This document shows, piece by piece, positions 55,980 to 64,000 of a stretch of 64,000 bases of DNA. This DNA is from Artocarpus heterophyllus. Its lineage: Eukaryota > Streptophyta > Magnoliopsida > Rosales > Moraceae. Position numbers and translations under genes: made by a program. The notes under the pieces are model-generated. The model saw nothing but the letters and a program-made list of their open reading frames with translations, was not told the DNA's origin and did no database searches. The stretch lies in the NCBI GenBank assembly GCA_025403435.1, contig CM046333.1:39089127-39153126 (forward strand), written 5' to 3'. Within the stretch, counting starts at the first letter, position 1. Every line of letters begins with the position of its first letter.

Positions 55980-56400
55980 TATGAAACATTTATCTGCTAT
56001 GAAAAACATTATGAGGAATGTTTTATATTAAATGTTTATGAAAACATAAATGACGTTATGAAAAGCAATCTGAGGATTGTTTTATATTAAATATTTTATG
56101 AAAAGCGTTTATGAAAAACGTTGTAGAAATTGCTTTAGGAAAACGTTTATGAGAAACGTTTTAGGAATATTTTATGAAAAACGTTTATGATAAAAGTTTT
56201 AAGAAAAAGTGTATAAATGACGTTTTACGAAAAGCATTCTAAGGATTGCTACATGTTAAATGTTTTATAAAAAAAAAAAAACATTTATGAGAAACATTCT
56301 AGAGAAGTTTTATGAAGAATGTTTATGAAAGTCGTTTTTATAAATGTCTATGAAAAATATTGATGACATATGTTTTAAGAGAAAGGCTTTCATGAGAAAA
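55980..56400. repeat. Degenerate AACGTTTATGA repeats
   Basis: Words of the type GAAAAACGTTTATGA, AACGTTTTAGGAA and GAAAAGCATTCTAAGGATTG recur with a spacing of about 25-35 bp. This is a second, irregular tandem zone of the insertion. Confidence 0.6.
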
Positions 56401-56948
56401 GTTTTTAAAGCATGTTTAAATGCTTTGTGAGATTTTGTTTGAACTTACTGAGTGAAAGCTCTGTAGGTAGTATGTGGGCAACCAATAGGACCCGTTAGAA
56501 GAGCTGAGTGCTGCGGAGGACGGATGCGATGATTTAGGTATGGATACCACCACAGTTTGCTTGCGCTACACAAAGGGAAAGTTTTCCACTATTTAATGTG
56601 ATGTTTTCAAAATATTGAGAAAATCATAGTTTTAAGGAATGTATTTAGAGTATTACGATATATTTACGAAATGTTTTATTTTCTTATAAAGTTAGGTTTG
56701 GATCAATGATTCAATAAATAATTCTTAATAAGTTTTAAGAAACGATTTGAAATGGTTTTAAAGATAAGTGTTGAGCGAGGTCTCGACATGAATGACGACA
56801 GAGGTCACAACAATTTTTAAGCATGTTTAAAGAATGTTTAAAAAAATTATTTCAGTATTTTTCTTACTAAGTAAGTAAGATTACTGTTTACAAAATGATG
56901 TTTAAGTAAATAAAGTGACTACCCAAAAAAGCGGGTTGTCACAGTATA

Positions 56949-57267
56949 GATGCTGCTTTAGATGAATTTTGCTAGTCAGACTTTTGGTCATGCATAATTG
57001 CTCCAGCTTGAGCCATAAAGCAGCAACGGTCTTCTCCTTTAGTACATCCTGCAAAATCTGATTTAACAGATGAAGGTGTATTTGGGATAGAGCCTTTCAA
57101 TCCTTACGCTCTTTTTCCTCCTTCGTCCATTATGAGGGCATCTTATCGAAGCCCAATAGCATATCATCAAGATCCATGTGCGCCAAGACAGCCCGCATCT
57201 TCACCTGCCATAAAGAAAACCTCATTGTGCTATCCAGCAGCAGAATATCGAATTTCATAATTGCCAT
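56949..57267 (-). pseudogene. Copia Gag N-terminal part
   Basis: From an ATG at 57265-57267 the minus strand reads MAIMKFDILLLDSTMRFSLW, then QVKMRAVLAHMDLDDMLLGF and, after stops, a leucine-rich helix region. It joins the part at 51649 across the insertion. Internal stops show decay. Confidence 0.85.
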
Positions 57268-57298
57268 TGCCAATCAAAGCCAAAGCTCTGATACCACT

Positions 57299-57793
57299 TG
57301 TTAGAAATTAAAGCAATAAGCAATAAGAAATAGAAAGAAAATTGCACATAAGATTTTACATAGAAAAACCCCTAATGAGGGTAAAAAAACCACGGACAGA
57401 GGAGAAGCAATCCACTAATCACAAAACAGATATTAGAACGGTGTTTAAAGCGTTGAAATATAGAAATTCACTCACTCAATCACTCATAAACTCACAAGAT
57501 TGAGTTCTCTATATCACTCTCAATATTATGATCTCTATGATATTTTGTGATTGCTGTAAACTATAGAGAATGTGAAGTATATATATATATATATGGAGAC
57601 TCAAACCCTAGCCTAAAATAACCCAAAACACTTAGAAAATGTAGAATCTACGTTCAGGCTAAATCGGAGCACCACGGCTCCACCTTTCAAGCGTTGTGGC
57701 GTTGGTTCGCCAAATTGTAGCGTCGTAGCATTGCTTTCAAACGCTGCAGCGTTGTCTTTTTGCCTTTAAGTGGGTTTAGGTCACACAATAACA
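57299..57793 (-). repeat. 5' LTR of the copia element
   Basis: 495 bp, TGTTAGAA..AATAACA, followed outward by an ATT microsatellite (about 57794-57813). Confidence 0.88.
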
Positions 57794-59674
57794 ATTATTA
57801 TTATTATTATTATAGTAGTTGTAGTTTTTGTTGTTATTAGCAGCAGAAAACGTCATTCAATGAGCTATTTCACATGACAATTACCAAAAACAACTTGAAG
57901 CAATCATTGATTTCATATGATAACTATCAACAAATAACTTACAAAACATAGTGATTTCAATATATAATTTAGCTTATGGCTATTTTTTACATCACCAAAC
58001 GTTTGACAATAAATAGAACGTTTACAGAGGATAAAAAAAAAAATACTTGCATGAGGTGCCAATGGTGCAGTGTTACATAAGTCTAGATCCTTTCATATTC
58101 AGCTTTTGTAGATATATTAATCTAGAAGAAATCTAAACACAAATGTTCTAGGAGCTTTTTCAAGCAAAGAGTTAACAAGGTTATTATAACAAGTAATTCC
58201 CTCTTCGTTGACTTTGGCCATCAGCAGGAAACATATCTCATAAAAAATATCCAAATGGAAACCTATTTGACATTGGTTTTTATATTTACTTTTTTGTTTC
58301 AGAACATAACTTGAGGGCATGTCAATACACTAATTTAAGATGAAAACCTTATCTCATAGATAATTTGAGAATAAAGCTGATATATTGTCACAGATAATTT
58401 TGTCAATTCAGTTGCAAGATTTGATTAATATTATATTAACTAAGCCACTTGATGCGCTAGCTAGTTTGGTCACTTCTATTTGTGTCCTGAATTCTAAAGA
58501 ATGAATCTTGTAAACAAGTTTGATATGTGAGTAATAAAAGGGTCATAATGATCTGGATAAATGCTTAACAAAGAACGTAATGTCAAAATCAATTTAGAGA
58601 AACTAATTTTTTTTTATTTATATTCCTACTGTCATTAAGAAACATGTAGAAGGTGACAAAAAAGCATGTTTCTGAAAAGATGTAAGACAATAATATGGAA
58701 AAAGCGATAAGCATCAAATCCCAACTTGGCTATAAGTTTCTTGTACATTTGTATTGAATTTGACAGTCAAAAGAAAACGAAAACAAAAATAATTTCATTT
58801 TGAACCGATATGAAATCAACAAAAAATAAGTTCACCTCCTTGACATATATGCAAAGTAACTAATAACATGACCATTTTAATTCCAAAACCAAAAAACAAA
58901 AAAAAAGGATTAAAATCCTATCAACCAAATGGTTTAGGCGTGGGCTGTATATTTTAAGATAGATGTGCTTAAAGTATACTTGTTAATAAATAAAGTGAAT
59001 TTTTTATTATATTTGTATGCATGTATATTTAATACTTTATGAAAATTATTAAAATTTCACAATTAAGAGTCTTGTTTAGACTGCAAAAAATTTTGCCAAA
59101 GAAGCCTAATAATAGGTGTGTACATAGAGAAAGAAAAGAAAAGACGTATTCTTTCATTGCTATTTATGATTAGCTTATATGTTGCGATTAGTGGAAGACT
59201 AAAAGTTAGTTATGTTACCCTAAAAACTCATTTCCTTTTATGTCCATACGTATGTCCGTTTAGTGCCAATGACTAGGTGAAAAAGATGGTAGTTTTATAT
59301 CAAGAACAATTCCCGCAAAAGAATTCCAATCTAATCACTTCATTGATTATGTATGTTTATTGAGCATTGAATTAATATAATCTATGGCATTGTTTTACCA
59401 AAGTTTTATGAAATTTTTTGTTATATACATTGCACACTTTTATCACGTTTCTGTATATTTTCTCATATAAGATATTGGTATTAAAAAAATATATTAAAAT
59501 TTTAAATATTTTGGGATGCCTTCATAAATTGAAGGGGTGTAAATATAATTTCTTTTAAGATATACATATAAGCCAACAAAATTGTTAAAAAAAATCAACA
59601 ATAATGTACTTTCTATTGTTTTTCTTCCTTTTTTGATATAAAATTGAGTAATATGACTCTTATTAGGCCATCTC
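57794..59674. other. Intergenic, nothing recognised
   Basis: An ATT microsatellite is followed by AT-rich DNA. Short minus frames (58117-58320 and 59494-59682) have no recognisable motif. Confidence 0.5.
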
Positions 59675-61701
59675 TGTAACACCCCTATATGGGGGTTAAC
59701 AGTTTTTAATGAATTAAAATAAAAATAAAAAATAAAAGTAAAACCTTAAAAATAAAATTGCTCAAGGCTTAAATGAAAACTCTCAAATCAAAAATAAAAA
59801 TATAAACGACAATTAAACCACAGTTTAATGTAACACCTTAAATTTAATAATATAAACTATCGTCATCATCATTTTATCCCTCAACGCATTGTAATACAGT
59901 CACATAAAGTAACAATTGATGCTTACATTATCATGAAGAACATTCTTAACAATTGAAGCAGTCCTAATGTAATATAGCTACATCGCTTCCTCAACTATTT
60001 TTCTCGTAGCCACCTCACACTTAGTGAGTCCTGAAAAGATGAAAATATAAAGGAATAAGCAACAATATGCTCAGTAGAGAAAACCATTACTCACCTTTAG
60101 GTTTTTATCATTACCACATTAAAACCTGCATGGTTAGTTAATACTCATCATTATTCAGATTATGAGATTTATTATAATCATATTCCGTAGATACCATAGT
60201 TAATCATTACCGAGTTTTATACATATACATATATACAAATATTATAGTTCATCATTATTCCTAGGTACCCACGTTCAATAGAGTATCACTCAACTCATCG
60301 AAACCCAAATGGGCGCACTTGATCACCCTCTAAACATTCTAAGAGTGTTTCGGTGAGGGGACATCAAACCCCGAGTCCTCACCAAGTCGATTCCTGTACA
60401 GTGTGTTCTGGGACTTTCAACCCAAGGAAGCATCATCACCTTCCCCCTATTTTACCTTTTAGGGTATTCATGCCCAAGGACGTAACCGTCGCCCTCTTCA
60501 CGTCTCACCATTTCTCTATATTCAATCATTATTAATAGAGTCAGTTTTCCTAACCATGCTTCTCAATTTATAACATGTGTCAATTCATTATGTTCATCGC
60601 CGTACAATATAAGACGAGTCCATGTCATAGTTTCATATGTGATACTCATATAATATCAGTTCAACATAGATATATATATATATATCTTGCGGTAAAACAA
60701 TCAATTTTAACTTTATAAAAACCTCACAAAAGATGAGTAATAGAATCCCTACCTTTCAAGCTTATCAACAATCTTTTAATCCTGGAATCAATTAATGTTA
60801 GCTCCATACTCCCTTGATTCTAAGGCGTGCATAAGGACAATTAAAACTAAAGCACAAATACAACTACATTCATAAATAAATCATGTGTAAATCTATCTTA
60901 CTGGTATGCCATTAAAGCTTTTATGTAAATCTCTTTTGAATACCATAGTAAACAATTTTTGTCTTAACACAATACAAAATGTAAACAAGTAATCTATATG
61001 TTTTAGTCCCTAATAAGATTCATCAATCACTTAGGATAATATTGGAAAGGTTGCAAGACGTTAAAGAATTAGGTAGTGAGCAAAGATGGGTTCTTGGTTC
61101 AGGTTAGCAGCTGGTATACCATAACAAACTGGCAGGTTTACTAGTTTCCAATCCAAAAATTGAATAATTCATAGAAAATAAAATACAACTCCAATTTAGG
61201 TTTATGATAGCTCGTTAGAAATCTTAGGATGTCTACTTTTTAAATATGCAAACCAATTTATAAAATTTATTTTAATTTAATCACAGAATTTCAAGAAATA
61301 GCCACTGTCCATAGAAGTGTTACAAAGTTTAATAATATAAATTTTCTGTCTAGGGCATATACACTTTGACTTTATACATATGCTCCAAAATAGCGACAAA
61401 CATATACTTAGGTTTAAGAACGTAAATTTGAATAATCCTTGAGTATATATAAAAAAATTTATAAATGAAAGACTCAATTTGTTCATAAGATTCTAACCTC
61501 GGATTATGGTTAGTTTGAAGCTTGAAATGGCTTCAAAACAGGTTCTTTGACTTCGGTATGGCTGAAATTCTTGCTCAAATGGAGGTGATGGTGGCTGATT
61601 TTTATGGCTGCCTTGAAGAAGTTCTCTAAGTATTTTGCTTCAGCAAAGAAATGAGAAGAAGAGTGTGGGAACCGTGGAAGACAAATGAAGAAAAGATGAA
61701 G
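59675..61701 (-). mobile_element. LTR copy interrupted at its right end
   Basis: It starts TGTAACACCCCTATATGGGG and is collinear with 61702-63677 as far as the word AAAAGATGAAG at 61691-61701, where it stops and the second copy begins. The second copy continues past the equivalent word for about 340 bp, so this copy lacks its end. It also has about 360 bp (about 60900-61260) that the second copy lacks. The best reading is an LTR with another element of its own family inserted into it, the remainder lying beyond the window. The frame at 60353-60535 is shared by both copies and is not a gene. Confidence 0.75.
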
Positions 61702-63677
61702 TGTAACGCCCCTATGTGGGGGTTAACAGTTTTTAATGAGATAAAATAAAAATAAATAATAAAAGTAAAACCTTAAAGATTAAAATTTGCCCGGGACTTA
61801 AATGAAAACTCTCAACTCAAAAATAAAAATATAAACGACAAATAAACCACAGTTTTAATGTAGCACCTTAAATTTAATAATATAAACTGTTGTCATCATC
61901 ATTTTAACCCTCAACACATTGTAATACAGTCACAGAAAGTAACAATTGATGCTTACATTATCATGAAGAACATTCTCAACGATTGAAGCAGTCCCAATGT
62001 AATATAGCTACATCACTTCCTCAACTATATTTCTCGTAGCCACCTTACACTTAGTGAGTCCTGAAAAGATATAAACATAAGGGTATGAGCAACACTATGC
62101 TCAGTAGAGAAAGCCATTACTCACCTTTAGGTTTTTATCATTACCACATTAAAACCTGCATGGTTAGTAAGTTACATCACATTCCAGATTATGAGGTTTA
62201 TTATGATCACATCTTATGGATACCGTAGTTAATCGTTACCAAGTGTCATAATTACACATTTATACAAATATTACAAATCATCATTGTTCCTAGGTATCCA
62301 TGTTAAATTGAGTATCACTCAACTCATCGAAACCCAAATGGGCGCACTTGATCACCCTATAAACATTCCAAGGGTGTTCCGGTGAGGGGACATCAAGCCC
62401 CGAGTCCTCACCAAATCGATTCCTGTACAGTGTGTTCTGGGACTTTCAACCCAAGGAAGCGTCATCGCCTTCCCCCTACTTTACCTTTTAGGGTATTCAT
62501 GCCCAAGGACGTAACCGTCGCCCTCTTCATGTCTCACAATTTCTCTATATTGAATCATTATCAATAGAGTTAGTTTTCCTAACCATGCTTCTCAATTTAT
62601 AACACGTGTCAATTCATTATGTTCCTCGCCGTACAATACAAGACGAGTCCATGTCATAGTTTCATATGTGATACTCATATAATATCAGTTCAACATAGAT
62701 ATAGATATATTGCGGCAAAACAATCAATTTTAATTCTATAAAAACCTCACAAAAGATGAGTAATAGAATCCCTACCTTTTAAGCTTATCAACAGTCTCTT
62801 AATCCTGGAATCAATTAACGTTAGCTCCATACTCCCTTGATCCTAAGGCGTGCATAAGGACAATTAAAACTAAAGCACAACATACAACTACATTCATAAA
62901 ATTTATTTTAATTTAATCTTAGAATTTCAAGAAATAACCACTGCCCATAGAGGTATTATAAAGTTTAACAATATAAATTTTCTGTCTAGGGCATATACAC
63001 TTAGACTTCATACATATGCTCCAAAATAGCAACAAACATATACTTAGGTTTAAGAACGCAAATTTGAATAATCCTTTAGTATAAAAGAAAATTTATAAAT
63101 GAAAGACTAAATTTGTTCATAAGATTCTAACCTCGGATTATGGTTAGTTGGAAGCTTGAAATGGCTTCAAAACAGGTTCCTTTACTTCGGTATGACTGAA
63201 ATTCTTGCTCAAATGGAGGTGATGGTGGCTGATTTTTATGGCTGCCTTGAAGAAGTTCTCTAAGTATTTTGCTTCAGCAAAGAAATGAGAAGAAGAGTGT
63301 GGGAACCGTGGAAGAGAAAGGAAGAAAAGATGAAGTCTTTGAAGAGAAGTGATAGAAACAATTATAGAGGAGACATGTTGAAGCATGTCACGGAGGAAAT
63401 AAAGAAAATGAGGGTCAAGAGTAGTTGGAAAATATATCCTTATGTCTCATCTAAAGACTTTAACACACATAATGCCAATATGACATTTTTGAGATTTATT
63501 AGAAGTTCTAATGCTTTTTAGTAATCATACTAAATAAATATAGGAGAATTTTAGAAAATTTAAAAATAGATAAAAATAAATATTATAAAATAAATTTAAA
63601 TGAAGCAATTTTTTTTTTATACATTAAAAATTAATTTAATTACCTCAATACCCGTTAGGAGAATAACGAGTGTCACA
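61702..63677 (-). repeat. 3' LTR of a Ty3/gypsy element running off the window
   Basis: 1976 bp with ends TGTAACGCCCC and GAGTGTCACA. On the minus strand it begins TGTGACACTCG and directly follows a polypurine tract and the typical end of a gypsy pol frame, so it is the 3' LTR of an element whose body lies to the right. It is highly similar to 59675-61701. Confidence 0.8.
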
Positions 63678-64000
63678 GCTCTACCCCCCTTAAAGAAATT
63701 TCGTCCTCGAAATTTCAATTCTAGCAATACTAGTAAAAATTTTAATTTCATTATGATTCCAATTCCGAGTCTAAACCGTTAATGTTGTTTGTCCTCCAAA
63801 TTTAAGTTATCGTATCTCCACTTATTTACTTGCATAATAAATCTTACTCCTAAATCCCTCAATAAGAGTATTTCTGACAAGTTTCAACTTATAACACCGT
63901 ATAATAGTCTAAGAATCTGATCAGGCATACATATTGACCATACCATGATTCCAGTCCTTCATTGTCCATGGACTGTGATTTACAATCACATTTAAGGAGA
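63678..64000 (-). mobile_element. Internal 3' end of the right-edge gypsy element
   Basis: On the minus strand AAGGGGGGTAGAGC (complement at 63678-63691) is the polypurine tract. Just upstream the sequence TTCGAGGACGAAATTTC (complement near 63695-63712) resembles the ending of plant gypsy pol frames (FEDEISLRG-like, followed by a stop). The remaining bases to the window edge look like untranslated spacer with no clear coding motif. Confidence 0.65.

Larger units (their letters stand above)
51655..56943 (+). mobile_element. Long LTR-like insertion (5289 bp) with 5-bp TSD
   Basis: It starts TGTAACACCCGAG and ends GCGGGTTGTCACA (TG..CA, short inverted ends). It is flanked by GTATA on both sides (51650-51654 and 56944-56948), splitting the copia gag gene. 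No primer-binding site, polypurine tract or pol is seen inside, so it fits a very long solo LTR or a non-autonomous LTR-derived element of a gypsy lineage. It has + orientation by its TGTAACACCCG start. It contains a reusable CTCAGTAA-type motif (complement near 56449) also seen in the other LTRs of this window, tandem repeats (54950-55540) and a second repeat zone (55980-56400). Small frames such as 54021-54317 are not genes. Confidence 0.82.
48283..57793 (-). mobile_element. Decayed Ty1/copia element, interrupted by a 5.3-kb insertion
   Basis: LTR copies at 48283-48743 and 57299-57793 (TGTTAGAAATTAAAG..CACACAATAACA) flank minus-strand copia gag-pol remnants. A primer-binding site TGGTATCAGAGC (complement at 57286-57297) adjoins the right LTR. 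The order gag, integrase, reverse transcriptase, RNase H is the copia order. Without the insertion (51655-56943 plus its duplication) the element is about 4.2 kb. The LTRs differ by many substitutions and indels, so it is much older than the chromovirus. No clear target duplication was found because the flanks are ATT/AAT repeats. Confidence 0.92.

Noticed and set aside
60353..60535. Conserved 60-residue frame repeated at 62382-62567
   Set aside because: It lies inside two copies of the same LTR, so duplication alone accounts for the similarity.
59675..63677. Simple tandem gene duplication of two 2-kb units
   Set aside because: Both units have TG..CA-type LTR ends, no coding content, and the second adjoins a polypurine tract. 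Nested LTR insertion fits better.

Overview
This is nuclear DNA from a flowering plant, most likely a eudicot. The background is very AT-rich and there are plant-type spliced genes. Much of the recognisable non-genic DNA is plant transposable elements: Ty3/gypsy chromovirus and Ty1/copia elements, solo LTRs, hAT-like MITEs and tRNA-derived SINEs. Only two host genes can be supported.

Gene 1 (8135-14294, + strand) is a complete assimilatory nitrate reductase (NIA) with four exons and an inferred 911-residue product. It carries the molybdenum-cofactor, cytochrome b5 heme, FAD and NADH modules and the phosphorylation/14-3-3 hinge motif. A TATA box lies about 190 bp upstream of the ATG, and two related hAT-like MITEs lie 0.5-1.3 kb upstream. 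Intron 3 is enlarged to 2.36 kb by a segmental duplication, a MITE and a 608-bp terminal-inverted-repeat element. Gene 2 (45576-46058, + strand) is a single-exon, 160-residue calmodulin-like EF-hand protein with its own TATA box.

Layout. 1-7.6 kb: AT-rich intergenic DNA with microsatellites, a SINE fragment and MITEs. 7.6-14.3 kb: NIA. 15.0-17.2 kb: a solo LTR with a target-site duplication. 17.45-19.73 kb: a fold-back structure whose two arms are degenerate G-rich and C-rich tandem arrays in opposite orientation. 19.7-27.9 kb: intergenic DNA without a recognisable gene. 27.9-30.1 kb: a second copy of the same solo LTR. 30.3-31.1 kb: a degenerate tandem repeat. 32.78-38.52 kb: a complete Ty3/gypsy chromovirus on the minus strand with one uninterrupted 1556-codon gag-pol frame and two 512-bp LTRs that look identical. 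38.7-45.4 kb: a SINE, AT repeats and a 25-bp perfect inverted repeat. 45.5-46.1 kb: the EF-hand gene. 48.28-57.79 kb: a decayed Ty1/copia element on the minus strand, interrupted by a 5.29-kb LTR-like insertion with a 5-bp target duplication. 59.67-64.0 kb: one LTR-type copy interrupted by a second element of the same family, which continues past the window edge.

The strongest non-routine signal is in the LTRs of the young chromovirus. The U3 region upstream of the minus-strand TATA box holds 13 consecutive 10-bp units with no indel. Their consensus resembles the heat-shock element core TTCnnGAA, so this may be a helically phased enhancer array in a recently active retrotransposon. Other items worth checking are the 17.5-19.7 kb inverted array element, the duplicated segment of NIA intron 3 that preserves an empty site for its own transposon insertion, and the 52-bp near-perfect palindrome at about 39.98 kb. 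All identifications come from reading motifs; no database search was possible.
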